Notes: generated by a model not told the origin, from the letters alone. DNA of 41,960 nucleotides from Rhodobacteraceae bacterium UBA1943 (GCA_002336845.1 DDEX01000049.1:36173-78132), one strand, 5' to 3'. Positions 20,366 through 28,867 are shown, counted from the stretch's first letter. Translations and numbers: made by a program.

Positions 20366-22320
20366 TACACATCCAGCTCTTCCACAAACCGCGCATTCTC
20401 CTGAATGTACTGAAACCGCAATTCCGGCTTTTTCCCCATCAGCCGTTCCACCAGATCGCCGGTATCGCCCGGTTCATCCTCATGGATCGTCACGCGGATC
20501 AGTTTCCTGACCTTCGGGTCCATCGTGGTTTCCTTCAGGTCTTTGGCATCCATCTCGCCCAGACCCTTGAAGCGCTGCACGTCAATTTTTCCCTTGCCGC
20601 CCAGACCCTTGGCCAGCCATTTCTCTTTCTCGGCATCATTGGCGACGTATAGCCGCTTGGCCCCTTGGGTCAGCCGATACAAGGGCGGGCAGGCCAGATA
20701 GAGGTGCCCCTTGTCGATCAGCGGGCGCATCTGGCTAAAGAAAAAGGTCATCAGCAGGCTGGCGATGTGGGCGCCGTCCACATCGGCGTCGGTCATGATA
20801 ATGATCTTGTCATAGCGCAGGTCATCGACCTTGAACTTGGTGCCCATCTGCACGCCCAAAGCCTCGCAGATGTCCCGAATTTCGGCGTTGTCGTTCAGCT
20901 TGGAACTGGCGGCGCCCAGCACGTTCAGCACCTTGCCGCGCAGCGGCAGCAGGGCCTGGGTCTCGCGGTTGCGGGCCGCCTTGGCGCTGCCGCCGGCGCT
21001 GTCGCCTTCCACCAGAAACAGCTCGGTCCCCTCGCGGTTCTTGGCCGAACAATCGGCCAGTTTGCCCGGCAGGCGCAGACGCTTGGTCGCGGTTTTGCGC
21101 TGAGTTTCCTTTTCCTGGCGCCGGCGCAGGCGCTCTTCGGCCCGCAGCACAAGAAAATCAAGGATCGCGCCGGCCGATTTCGGGTCTGCCGCCAGCCAGT
21201 TGTCGAAATGGTCGCGCACCGCCCCTTCGACCCATTTCGCGGCCTCTTCGGTCGCCAGCCGGTCCTTGGTTTGCCCCACGAACTGCGGTTCGCGGATAAA
21301 GCACGACACCAGCGCACAGCCGCCCGAGGTCAGGTCGTCGCGGGTGATCTGGTCGGCCTTGCGGTTCTTGGCAAGTTCGCCATAGGCGCGGATGCCTTTC
21401 AGGATCGCGGCCCAAAAGCCGGATTCATGCGTGCCGCCTTCGGGGGTGGGAACCGTGTTGCAGTAGGATTGCAGGAAACCATCGCGCAGCGGTGTCCAGT
21501 TGATCGCCCATTCAACCGAGCCGGGGACGTTGTATTTTTCAACGAAAGACACCTTGCCGGCAAAGGGCCTGTCGGCATAGGTGGTTGTTTTCTCAAGCTG
21601 ATCCGACAGGTAATCGGCAAGGCCGCCGGGAAAGTGGAACACGGCCTCCATCGGCGTGTCGCCATCGGGGATCGCGGTTTTCCAGCGGATTTCCACGCCG
21701 GAAAACAGATAGGCCTTGGACCGTACCATTTTCAACAGGCGTGCAGGCTTGAAGGTCTGGCTGCCGAAAATCTGCGCATCGGCGTGAAAGGTCACCGAGG
21801 TGCCGCGCCGGTTCGGCGCCGCGCCAACCTTTTCCACCGGGCCAAGGGGTTTGCCGCGCGAAAACTCTTGCACGAACAGCTCGCGGTTCCGCGCCACCTC
21901 GACCCGCATCGTATCTGACAGCGCGTTGACAACCGAGGCGCCCACGCCATGCAACCCGCCCGAGGTGGCATAGGCATCGCCATTGAACTTGCCGCCCGCG
22001 TGAAGGGTGCAAAGAATGACCTCCAGCGCCGACTTGCCGGGAAACTTCGGGTGCGGGTCAACCGGAATGCCGCGCCCGTTGTCGCGCACGGTGACAGAAT
22101 AATCCTCGTGCAGCTCCACCTCGATCCGGGAGGCATGGCCCGCCACCGCCTCGTCCATCGAGTTATCCAGGATTTCGGCCACAAGGTGATGCAGTGCCCG
22201 TTCATCCGTGCCACCGATATACATGCCGGGGCGCACGCGCACAGGTTCCAGCCCCTCCAGCACCTCGATGCTGCTGGCGTCATAGGTCGGGCCTTGGCCG
22301 GAAAGGAGGTCGGAGGACAT
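20365..22320 (-). CDS. parE: DNA topoisomerase IV subunit B
   Basis: A 651-residue type IIA topoisomerase ATPase subunit that, with ParC, decatenates replicated chromosomes. The GHKL ATPase has EILDNSMDEA (49-58), DNGRGIP (80-86) and GGLHGVGAS (121-129). The Toprim domain has EGDSAGG (438-444) and the metal-binding DADVDGAH (511-518). The C-terminus (DVQRFKGLGEMDAKDL, RFQYIQENARFVEELDV) is typical. The length and the absence of a GyrB-type insertion favour ParE over GyrB. It is monocistronic, flanked by repeat-rich intergenic DNA on both sides. Confidence 0.95.
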   Translation of the reverse strand: MSSDLLSGQGPTYDASSIEVLEGLEPVRVRPGMYIGGTDERALHHLVAEILDNSMDEAVAGHASRIEVELHEDYSVTVRDNGRGIPVDPHPKFPGKSALEVILCTLHAGGKFNGDAYATSGGLHGVGASVVNALSDTMRVEVARNRELFVQEFSRGKPLGPVEKVGAAPNRRGTSVTFHADAQIFGSQTFKPARLLKMVRSKAYLFSGVEIRWKTAIPDGDTPMEAVFHFPGGLADYLSDQLEKTTTYADRPFAGKVSFVEKYNVPGSVEWAINWTPLRDGFLQSYCNTVPTPEGGTHESGFWAAILKGIRAYGELAKNRKADQITRDDLTSGGCALVSCFIREPQFVGQTKDRLATEEAAKWVEGAVRDHFDNWLAADPKSAGAILDFLVLRAEERLRRRQEKETQRKTATKRLRLPGKLADCSAKNREGTELFLVEGDSAGGSAKAARNRETQALLPLRGKVLNVLGAASSKLNDNAEIRDICEALGVQMGTKFKVDDLRYDKIIIMTDADVDGAHIASLLMTFFFSQMRPLIDKGHLYLACPPLYRLTQGAKRLYVANDAEKEKWLAKGLGGKGKIDVQRFKGLGEMDAKDLKETTMDPKVRKLIRVTIHEDEPGDTGDLVERLMGKKPELRFQYIQENARFVEELDV

Positions 22321-22397
22321 GCGCTGCTCATTCTTCTTATGGGTGGGGCATTAGACAGCGCGGCGGGCCGGGGCGCAAGGTGGCTGGCAAGGGGGAA

Positions 22398-22462
22398 GGG
22401 GGCTGTCTGCCCCCTCTTGGCCTGCGGCCAATTCACCCCCGAGGATATTTTCAGAAGGGGAA
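22398..22462 (+). repeat. Intergenic palindromic repeat (GGATATTT/GGGGAAG family), copy 2
   Basis: Hairpin GGGGGC, TGTCT, GCCCCC (22398-22414), a second hairpin TTGGCC, TGC, GGCCAA (22417-22431), then CACCCCCGAGGATATTT and CAGAAGGGGAAG. The order is the same as in copy 1 read on the minus strand. Confidence 0.65.
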
Positions 22463-22543
22463 GCGCATTAAGGCCGTGTTAACCGTAATCGACGAAGGCT
22501 TGGGTACGGTACAGGCGGGGACGCCGATGACCGTGAAGGGGAA

Positions 22544-22577
22544 GGCATCCCGTGGCCGGTTGCCGGCCCGGGATGCC
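22544..22577. repeat. Long hairpin between inverted repeat copies
   Basis: GGCATCCCG, T bulge, GGCCGG, TTG loop, CCGGCC, CGGGATGCC: 15 paired bases with one bulge. No T run follows on either strand. It may be an mRNA or DNA structural element of the region. Confidence 0.55.
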
Positions 22578-22589
22578 CGACTCTTTCGT

Positions 22590-22636
22590 CTTCCCCTTCT
22601 TCAAATATCCCACGGGGGTGCGGGGGTGTGAAACCC
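22590..22636 (-). repeat. Intergenic palindromic repeat (GGATATTT/GGGGAAG family), copy 3
   Basis: On the plus strand CTTCCCCTTCTTCAAATATC is followed by CCACGGGGGT and a GCGGGGGT/ACCCCCGC hairpin. It is nearly identical to copy 1 at iolB, but here it lies downstream of the GST stop and before no gene start. Confidence 0.68.
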
Positions 22637-22656
22637 CCGCTGCGACGGGGCAGCCG

Positions 22657-23316
22657 TTACTCGGGCTCGGCCGTGCGTGCGGCCCACATCGCCTGAAATG
22701 CGGGGCGGGCCTGGCAGCGTTCCAGCCAGGCTTTCACGGAGGGAAATTCTGCGAGCAAGGTCGGGTGGCCTTGCGCATAGCGCAAGCATTCCGCCGTGTT
22801 GATGTCGGCCACGGTGAAGCGGTTGGCGACCAGCCAGTCATGCACGGCCAGGTGGCCTTGCAACCGGCGCAGCGGGCGGCGCAATTTCTCGGCGTTTACG
22901 GCAATGGTGGCCTGACCTTCGGCGGTCTTGTCGCCACCTGCGGCCTGCGTATAAAGGATTTCCAGCGCCGGGGCTTCGACCGCGGTGGCCGCGAACAGTG
23001 CCCATTGTTCCATCAGTGCAGCTTCGGCATCATTCGCCGGACCAAGCGGGCCGCCAAACTTGCGCGCGAGGTAGAGCGTGATCGCAAGCGACTCGGTCAG
23101 GATCAGATCACCCTCGACCAGGGCCGGAATCTGGCCTTGCGGGTTGATTGCAAGAAACGCGGGCGAGGCGGTGTTGAGCGGTGCATCCGCCGCTGCCGCA
23201 TCCGCCAGCCGGTAGGACTGGATCACCGGCACATGGGCAAAGGGCGTGCCGGTCTCTGCCAGCAGCCAAAGGGGCCGCGAGGCGCGGGAGCGATAGACGC
23301 CGTAAAGTGTGATCAA
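22657..23316 (-). CDS. Glutathione S-transferase family protein
   Basis: A 219-residue cytosolic GST. The N-terminal thioredoxin-like domain (residues 1-80) has LYGVYRSRASRPLWLLAE with a possible catalytic Ser or Tyr, the cis-Pro segment GQIPALVEGD, and LTESLAITLYLAR, which binds glutathione. The C-terminal helical domain has WLVANRFTVADINTAECLRY, the N-capping box of GSTs. The start codon is TTG at 23316, supported by GGAGG 7 bases upstream; no ATG is available. It is divergent from the LuxR/hydrolase-fold gene. The substrate cannot be told. Confidence 0.9.
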   Translation of the reverse strand: MITLYGVYRSRASRPLWLLAETGTPFAHVPVIQSYRLADAAAADAPLNTASPAFLAINPQGQIPALVEGDLILTESLAITLYLARKFGGPLGPANDAEAALMEQWALFAATAVEAPALEILYTQAAGGDKTAEGQATIAVNAEKLRRPLRRLQGHLAVHDWLVANRFTVADINTAECLRYAQGHPTLLAEFPSVKAWLERCQARPAFQAMWAARTAEPE

Positions 23317-23477
23317 GGGAAATCCTCCGCTGGTTCCGCAAGAGTTTAGGCAGCGCCCCGGCCGGATTGAAGGGGCGGTGGCGGATTTTTCGGCTTGCGG
23401 TGGTTGTGCATTTCAAATCCGCTACGCGCGCGCGAAAATTGTTGCCCGCCGCCCGGCCTTGGGCCAAACACGGGCCT

Positions 23478-25235
23478 ATGCAGGACACAAGCCAGATGCG
23501 CGACGTGATCAGCCCGTTCGACCCAGAGGGGCGGGCGCAGATCGTGGATCGCCTGTACGAGGTTGCGCTGGATCCGGTGCGGCTGGAAGACCTGCTGGAG
23601 GTGTGGGAGGGCCAGGCTGCCCCGCATCGCGCCGCGCAGACCGAGCGGGCGCTGCCGCTGGAGGATGCCGAGATCGAGGCGCATCTGGCGCGGGCGACGG
23701 TGTTTCTGGACCGCTTTGAGGCGACGCGCCCACAGGCGGCGGGGCGCTCGGTGCTGGAGGATATTCCCCGCGCCGCGGCGTTTCTGTCGGACGGGGGCAG
23801 CGTGCTGGCCGGGTTCAACCGCGCGGCGGCGGTGGCTTTTGGCCTGAAACAGGGCGCGCGGCTGACCGATCTGCCGTTTGAACCCGAGGATACCGAAGTG
23901 TTGCGCGCCCAGATCCGCAAGGTGGCGGGTGGGCAGGCGGAAAAAGTGGTGACGCTGCGCATACGGTCGCGGATCACGGGGGGGCCGGTGATCGTGCGGG
24001 TGGGGCCGGTGGACAGCGACCGCGAAAAGCCACTGGCGCTGGTGATGTCAACCGAGCTGGTCTGGCCCGAGGGCTTTGCGCAGACCGTGCAGGAGGCCTT
24101 CGGCCTGACGGCGGCCGAGGTCGAGATCGTGCAGGGCATTACCCTTGGCCTGCCGGTCAAGGACATTGCCGAGGCGCGGGGGCGGTCGCCGGAAACGGTG
24201 CGGACGCAACTGCGCTCGATCCTGGCCAAGACCGAGACGCACAGCCAGTCCGAACTGGTGCGGGTGGTGCTGGGCCTGATGGATGTGGCGCAGATGCCGA
24301 CGGGGGGGGCCGTGCCATTGCCGCGCAGCCATGGGCTGCAAGCCGTGCCGTTCCAATCCTTGCGCGGTCCCGACGGGCGGCGGCTGGAATTCATCGAATT
24401 CGGCCATCCGGGCGGGGCGCCGGTCTTGTACATGCACCTGGACTATGGCCTGATCCGCTGGCCCGCCAGTGCCGAGCGCGCCGCCCGCCTGCGCGGCTTG
24501 CGCATCATCGTGCCGGTCAGGGCGGGCTATGGCCAGACCGCGCTGCACCCCAGGAAGGCCGATCATATCGCGGGCGTGGCGCAGGATTACGCGGCTGTGC
24601 TGGATCATCTGGGTATAAGGCGTTGCGCGGTGATCTGCCTGGGCGCCGATCTGCGCTTTGCCTTGCGGCTGTCGCAGGACCGGCCCACGCTGGTGCAGGC
24701 GATCCTGGGCTGTGCGGCGCAACTGCCGTTGCAGACGGCCGCGCAATATGACCGGATGGACAAGTGGCAAAGGTTCATTCTGGCCAACGCGCGCTATGCG
24801 CCCAAGGTTTTGCCATTTCTGGTTCAGGCCGGTTTCTCATTGGCGCGCAAGCTGGGCAAGGAGCGCTTCTTTGCCCAGGTGAATGGCGGCAGCCCCGCCG
24901 ACATGACCACCTTTGCCCGGCCGGAAGTGCGCGAGGCGATCCTTGAGGGGTCAGAGGTCTGTCTGGGGGCCAAACTGTCCGCGTACGAGGCCTTCACCCG
25001 CGAATGTATCAGCTCAGAGCGCGATTGGTCGGCGCTGGTTCACGGCGCGAAAGTGCCGGTCGTGCTGCTGCAAGGCGATCAGGATCCGCAGACGCCGATG
25101 CTGTCGATCCGCGAGCTGATGGCGGATTTCCCGCATCTGGATGTGACGTTCCTTCCGGCCACCGGCCAGCTTCTGTTCTTTTCCGAATGGCCGCAGGTGT
25201 TGGACCGGCTGGAGACGCTGATCGCAAAAAATTAA
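23478..25235 (+). CDS. LuxR-type HTH regulator fused to a degenerate alpha/beta-hydrolase domain
   Basis: A 585-residue fusion. Residues about 90-195 form a PAS-like region, residues 207-268 a LuxR-type helix-turn-helix (LTAAEVEIVQGITLGLPVKD, GRSPETVRTQLRSILAKTET), and residues 290-585 an alpha/beta-hydrolase fold. The nucleophile elbow reads CLGAD (387-391), with Gly389 where Ser is expected, and the usual Gly-His near the end reads TGQLLFF, with Gln564 for His. The acid region GDQDPQTP (533-540) is kept. The domain is therefore probably a ligand sensor and not an enzyme. The ATG at 23478 is chosen; 23496 is an alternative. Divergent from GST. The ligand and targets are unknown. Confidence 0.85.
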   Translation: MQDTSQMRDVISPFDPEGRAQIVDRLYEVALDPVRLEDLLEVWEGQAAPHRAAQTERALPLEDAEIEAHLARATVFLDRFEATRPQAAGRSVLEDIPRAAAFLSDGGSVLAGFNRAAAVAFGLKQGARLTDLPFEPEDTEVLRAQIRKVAGGQAEKVVTLRIRSRITGGPVIVRVGPVDSDREKPLALVMSTELVWPEGFAQTVQEAFGLTAAEVEIVQGITLGLPVKDIAEARGRSPETVRTQLRSILAKTETHSQSELVRVVLGLMDVAQMPTGGAVPLPRSHGLQAVPFQSLRGPDGRRLEFIEFGHPGGAPVLYMHLDYGLIRWPASAERAARLRGLRIIVPVRAGYGQTALHPRKADHIAGVAQDYAAVLDHLGIRRCAVICLGADLRFALRLSQDRPTLVQAILGCAAQLPLQTAAQYDRMDKWQRFILANARYAPKVLPFLVQAGFSLARKLGKERFFAQVNGGSPADMTTFARPEVREAILEGSEVCLGAKLSAYEAFTRECISSERDWSALVHGAKVPVVLLQGDQDPQTPMLSIRELMADFPHLDVTFLPATGQLLFFSEWPQVLDRLETLIAKN

Positions 25236-25270
25236 AGAGATCGGCTGGCTTACCGCATTTGGGGTATGCC

Positions 25271-25289
25271 AGCGCCGCGGGGCGGCGCT
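25271..25289. other. GC-rich hairpin after the LuxR/hydrolase-fold gene
   Basis: AGCGCCG, CGGGG loop, CGGCGCT: a 7-base stem 36 bases beyond the stop. There is no T run, so it is not a convincing terminator by itself. Confidence 0.4.
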
Positions 25290-25352
25290 AGCGTGACGGG
25301 GTAGATATAGACCTTTCTTTCCCCTGTCTTTTCAATGAGCCTTTGCAAGAAG

Positions 25353-25383
25353 AGCGGCGGTGCCTGGGGCCCGCCGCTTTTTG
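25353..25383 (+). terminator. Intrinsic terminator
   Basis: AGCGGCGG (25353-25360), a 10-base loop, CCGCCGCT (25371-25378), then a T run. It serves the rightward LuxR/hydrolase-fold gene, and the stem may also end leftward transcription of the gene at 25387. Confidence 0.75.
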
Positions 25384-25386
25384 CAT

Positions 25387-25818
25387 TCAGTGGATCGTCT
25401 TGAACGTGAGCCCGAGCTTGGCATAATCCACCGCCATATAGCCGCCGGGCAATTGGGCCACCGCTTCGGGGAACCGCTCGACCACATCCTGCGCCATCAC
25501 ACCTTCGTATTCACCGTCCAGCCCGATATAGCTGTAACGATAGAGCGAGAGGCCGTTGTGGGTGACGCCAACCGGTCGCAGGCCGGTCTTCAGCCGGGCA
25601 TCGCTGGGCGAGACCACCGGGTCATCGCCGCCGGAAGAGGCGATGGCCGCCGCTACGACAACCAGCAACAACAGCGGAATCAGGATGCCGCCGGACGAGG
25701 ACGAGGTCTTCTGATGAACCTCTTCGGGCGGCATGATGGGTTCGACGACACCGCCGGCAAAGGCCGACGAGGCGGACAGCATTCCCAGGATCGAGGTGGT
25801 GACAAGCAGCTTGCGCAT
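25387..25818 (-). CDS. Secreted or membrane-anchored protein with an S74 (tail-fibre chaperone-like) domain
   Basis: A 143-residue protein. The signal peptide MRKLLVTTSILGMLSASSAF ends before AGGVV; a Ser-rich spacer (39-43) and one hydrophobic span (44-60) follow. Residues 71-137 match the peptidase S74 intramolecular chaperone pattern: SDARLKTGLRPVG, LSLYRYSYIG, YEGVMAQDVVERFPEAV and MAVDYAKLGL. S74 domains usually end phage tail spikes, but this short copy has its own signal peptide and no phage neighbours, so it is probably a cell-envelope protein. The start at 25818 has GGAG 7 bases upstream; longer upstream frames lack support. The biological role is unknown. Confidence 0.82.
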   Translation of the reverse strand: MRKLLVTTSILGMLSASSAFAGGVVEPIMPPEEVHQKTSSSSGGILIPLLLLVVVAAAIASSGGDDPVVSPSDARLKTGLRPVGVTHNGLSLYRYSYIGLDGEYEGVMAQDVVERFPEAVAQLPGGYMAVDYAKLGLTFKTIH

Positions 25819-26000
25819 CGGGCACTCCAATTCATGTAAGGGGGCAATCAGGCGAGAGAGGCACCTGTGACCAACTGCGCCATGCGCGCCGCAATCAGGC
25901 AAGTGATTCGCGTTCGGGCTGCGTGAAGTGCCCGTGTACCCGGCCAGAGGAGGTGCTTCTGTGACATTCCTGCAAAACATGCGGCTGGAACATGGCGATT

Positions 26001-26014
26001 TTGACACGGATCAA
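26001..26014. promoter_or_regulatory. FNR-type box (one mismatch) upstream of ppk2
   Basis: TTGAC-ACGG-ATCAA differs at one base from the FnrL consensus TTGAT-N4-ATCAA. It lies 55 bases upstream of the ppk2 ATG, suitable for control by an FNR/CRP-family regulator such as FnrL or an NO-responsive Dnr. Confidence 0.45.
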
Positions 26015-26069
26015 TGTGACAGATCGGCGCGCGGCGAAATTGACCGGGTTTGCAGAAAAGGAGTTCCCC

Positions 26070-27029
26070 ATGGAGATCGACAGCCCGACCCTTGCCGTCG
26101 CCGACAGCACCGAAACCGCCGCCTTTGATCCGAACTCCGGCAGCGGCGAAGGTGTGACCGGTCCACAGCACTTTCCCGCCGTGACCTCGGATGCCATCCG
26201 GGAAGTGTTCGAGAGCGGCCGCTATCCCTATGGCCGTCTGCTGGGCCGGGCGACCTATGAGGCGGAAAAGGCCAAGTTGCAGGCCGAACTGCTGAAGGTG
26301 CAGATCTGGGCGCAGGAGACCGGGCAGAAGTTCGTGATCCTGATGGAGGGGCGCGATGCCGCGGGCAAGGGCGGCACGATCAAGCGGTTCATGGAGCATC
26401 TGAACCCCCGCTATGCCCGCGTCTGCGCCCTGACAAAGCCGTCGGATGTGGAAAAGGGCCAATGGTTCTTTCAGCGCTATATCGCCCATCTGCCCACCGC
26501 GGGCGAGATCGTGTTCTTTGACCGCAGCTGGTACAATCGGGCCGGGGTCGAGCGGGTGATGGGCTTCTGCTCGCCAGCCGAATATCTGGAATTCATGCGC
26601 GAGGCGCCCGAGGTCGAACGGATGCTGGTCCGATCCGGTATCCGCCTTTACAAATACTGGTTTTCCGTGACCCGCGAAGAGCAGCGCACCCGGTTCAAGG
26701 CGCGCGAGACTGACCCGCTGAAGATGTGGAAGCTTAGCCCCATCGACAAGGCGTCCCTCGACAAATGGGACGATTATACTGAGGCGAAAGAGGCGATGTT
26801 CTTTTACACCGACACCGCCGATGCGCCCTGGGTCATCGTCAAGTCGAATGACAAAAAGCGCGCCCGGCTGAATTGTATGCGCCATTTCCTGTCCAGCATC
26901 GATTATCCGGGCAAGGATGCAGAGGTGGTGGGCCAGCCTGATCCGCTGATCGTGGGGCGGGCCAGTCAGGTTTTGGGCGGAACCGGGCATATCCTGGATC
27001 GGGCGACCCATCCGGCGATCCGCCGCTGA
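26070..27029 (+). CDS. ppk2: Polyphosphate kinase 2
   Basis: A 319-residue PPK2 that transfers phosphate between polyphosphate and nucleoside di- or monophosphates in the cytoplasm. Walker A is GRDAAGKGGT (94-103), Walker B and the lid start are FFDRSWYNRAGVERVMG (149-165), and FQRYIAHLPTAGEI and KDAEVVGQPD are family segments. One PPK2 domain is present, with the usual length of about 300. The ATG at 26070 has AAAGGAG 6 bases upstream; an ATG at 25992 would overlap the upstream FNR-like box. Monocistronic. Subclass (ADP- or AMP-using) cannot be settled by eye. Confidence 0.93.
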   Translation: MEIDSPTLAVADSTETAAFDPNSGSGEGVTGPQHFPAVTSDAIREVFESGRYPYGRLLGRATYEAEKAKLQAELLKVQIWAQETGQKFVILMEGRDAAGKGGTIKRFMEHLNPRYARVCALTKPSDVEKGQWFFQRYIAHLPTAGEIVFFDRSWYNRAGVERVMGFCSPAEYLEFMREAPEVERMLVRSGIRLYKYWFSVTREEQRTRFKARETDPLKMWKLSPIDKASLDKWDDYTEAKEAMFFYTDTADAPWVIVKSNDKKRARLNCMRHFLSSIDYPGKDAEVVGQPDPLIVGRASQVLGGTGHILDRATHPAIRR

Positions 27030-27514
27030 GGGGATTCTTCGCGGCAGCGACGTGTCTGGATCGGCATTCACCGAGCCCGGACTGGCAATGGGTTTGGCAA
27101 GGAATTGCCAGGCGCAGGTCGGGCACAACGCCGCCGCGCGACTACGAAGGCCATCGCTTTTGCCATGCGTGCAGGTGCCATTTGCACTGCCGGGCCTCAA
27201 AGGCCCGGCCTGCACCCGCCCCGCTGGGGGCGGGCGCTTCTTGCCTGACGAGAGCGATGGGGGGTCATAAACGTGCCAGTGGCACGTTTCCCTGAAGAAT
27301 GCCGCGCTCGGGGCACGGCTGGCCTCTCGTTGCTCGGGTTGACGGGCCTATTGTGGGCAGGTCGCGCGCGGGCGGGGAACCGCGCTGCGTTTCCTGATCC
27401 CCCCGGACATGGGTCGGCCGAATGCCGTCCCGCCCTGAACCCGCCCGACCCTGAACCTGCGCCGCGTGAACTCTTCCCTTGCCGCCAATTTTTTGGGCAG
27501 TTATCTCTTCGGCC
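27030..27514. other. 485-base intergenic region with hairpins and no gene
   Basis: No frame here resembles a known family. It contains GGCCGGGCCTTT-type stems around 27196-27215, a CGCCCCGC/GCGGGCG stem near 27220-27237, and a perfect hairpin at 27269-27289. The ppk2 terminator and the MATE promoter must lie here; no promoter boxes were recognised. A decayed gene or a small RNA cannot be excluded. Confidence 0.5.
27269..27289. repeat. Perfect short hairpin AAACGTGCC/GGCACGTTT
   Basis: 9-base arms AAACGTGCC (27269-27277) and GGCACGTTT (27281-27289) around AGT, ending in a short T run. It could be a terminator for ppk2 (240 bases away) or a small-RNA terminator. Only one copy was seen in this window. 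Confidence 0.5.
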
Positions 27515-28867
27515 ATGACCGACAGACAACCCCTTGCCACCCATGCGCGGGCGATCCTTGCGCTGGGTCTGCCGCTCGTCGGCTCTCATCTGGCGCAGAT
27601 GGCGCTGCATGTCACCGATACCGTGCTGATGGGCTGGTATGGGGTGAACGAGCTTGCGGCGGTGGTGCTGGGCGCGTCGTCGTTTTTCGTGGTGTTCATC
27701 TTCGGTTCGGGCTTTGCGCAGGCGATCATGCCGATGGTTGCCTCGGCCCTTGGGCGCGGGGATGAGACACAGGTGCGGCGCGATACGCGCATGGGCCTGT
27801 GGCTGTCGATCGGCTTCGGCCTGCTGACCTATCCCTTGTTCTGGTGGGCCAAGGCGATCTTTCTTGCGCTGGGCCAGACCGAGGTGGTGGCCCAGTTGGG
27901 GCAGGATTTCCTGCGCATCGCGGGGCTCGGCATGATACCCGCACTGCTGGTCATGGGGTTGAAAAGCTATCTTGCCGCGCTGGAACGGACGCAGGTTGTG
28001 CTGTGGGTCACGCTGGCGGGGGTGGTGGTGAACCTTGCGATCGGCTGGGCACTGATCTTTGGCCATGGCCCGTTTCCCGAACTGGGGGTGCGGGGGGCGG
28101 CGCTGGCCTCGGTTCTGGTGCAGGGACTGACCTGCCTTGCAATGGCGGTCTATGCGGCATGGCTGCCCGATCTGCGGCGGTTTCACCTGTTCCAGCGGTT
28201 CTGGCGCCCGGATTGGCACGCCATGGGGCAGGTCTTTCGCCTTGGCTGGCCCATCGGGGTGACGGGGCTCGCGGAAAGCGGGTTGTTTCAGGCCTCGGCC
28301 CTGATGATGGGCTGGATCGGCACGGTCCAGCTTGCCGCGCACGGCATCGCGATGGAGGTGGCGGCGCTGGCCTTCATGGTGCATCTGGGGCTGTCAAATG
28401 CGGCCACGATCCGTGCGGGCCGTGCCGAAGGCGCGGGCGATGCGCAGGGCCTACGCGATGGCGCGCGGATGGCGATTGCGCTGTCGGTGGGGTTCGGGCT
28501 GTGCATGATCACGCTGTTTCTGACCCTGCCGCAGCCGATCATCCGTTTGTTTCTGGATGAGACCAAGCCCGAGGCGGCCGGAATCGTGGCCTTCGGCACC
28601 GCCCTTCTGGCCATGGCGGCGCTGTTCCAGATGGCCGATGCCATGCAGGTCATGGCGCTGGGCCTGCTGCGTGGGATCCGCGATACCCGCGTGCCGATGA
28701 TTGCCGCTGCCGTCAGCTATTGGCTGATCGGAATTCCGGCGGCCTATCTGCTGGCGTTCCGCGCGGGCCTTGGCGGGCAGGGGCTGTGGCTGGGGCTGAC
28801 GGTGGGTCTGGTCTGTGCCGCCGCCTCGATGATGTGGCGGTTCTGGGCGCGCGCGCCTAGGGGGTAA
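27515..28867 (+). CDS. MATE-family multidrug/toxin efflux transporter (NorM-like)
   Basis: A 450-residue integral membrane protein with about 12 hydrophobic spans in two repeats of six, the usual MATE size. Typical segments are GLPLVGSHLAQMALHVTDTV at the start of helix 1, GSGFAQAIMPMVASALGRGD and, in the second half, GWPIGVTGLAESGLFQASAL and QLAAHGIAM. It exports cationic drugs or metabolites in exchange for Na+ or H+. The ATG at 27515 (MTDRQPLATHARAIL) is the start; longer upstream frames lack support. Its 3' end overlaps the convergent FAD-dehydrogenase gene by 11 bases. The substrate is unknown. Confidence 0.93.
   Translation: MTDRQPLATHARAILALGLPLVGSHLAQMALHVTDTVLMGWYGVNELAAVVLGASSFFVVFIFGSGFAQAIMPMVASALGRGDETQVRRDTRMGLWLSIGFGLLTYPLFWWAKAIFLALGQTEVVAQLGQDFLRIAGLGMIPALLVMGLKSYLAALERTQVVLWVTLAGVVVNLAIGWALIFGHGPFPELGVRGAALASVLVQGLTCLAMAVYAAWLPDLRRFHLFQRFWRPDWHAMGQVFRLGWPIGVTGLAESGLFQASALMMGWIGTVQLAAHGIAMEVAALAFMVHLGLSNAATIRAGRAEGAGDAQGLRDGARMAIALSVGFGLCMITLFLTLPQPIIRLFLDETKPEAAGIVAFGTALLAMAALFQMADAMQVMALGLLRGIRDTRVPMIAAAVSYWLIGIPAAYLLAFRAGLGGQGLWLGLTVGLVCAAASMMWRFWARAPRG

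Larger units (their letters stand above)
22321..22656. other. Repeat-rich intergenic region between parE and the GST gene
   Basis: 336 bases with no convincing gene. It holds two copies of the GGATATTT/GGGGAAG repeat in opposite orientation (22398-22462 and 22590-22636). Between them is a long hairpin (22544-22577) framed by GAAGGGGAAG at 22535-22544 and CTTCCCCTTC at 22590-22599. The parE promoter must lie in the 22321-22400 part; no clear promoter boxes were recognised. Confidence 0.6.

Noticed and set aside
20665..21918. Long rightward open frame opposite parE
   Set aside because: It is antisense to a clear ParE with all motifs; its translation is rich in Gly, Arg and His, as in shadow frames of high-GC genes.
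25387..25818. Prophage tail-fibre fragment
   Set aside because: The protein has its own signal peptide, membrane span and ribosome site, and no phage genes are near.
27030..27514. Small protein or tRNA gene in the ppk2-MATE gap
   Set aside because: No cloverleaf was found, and the open frames lack ribosome sites and family resemblance.
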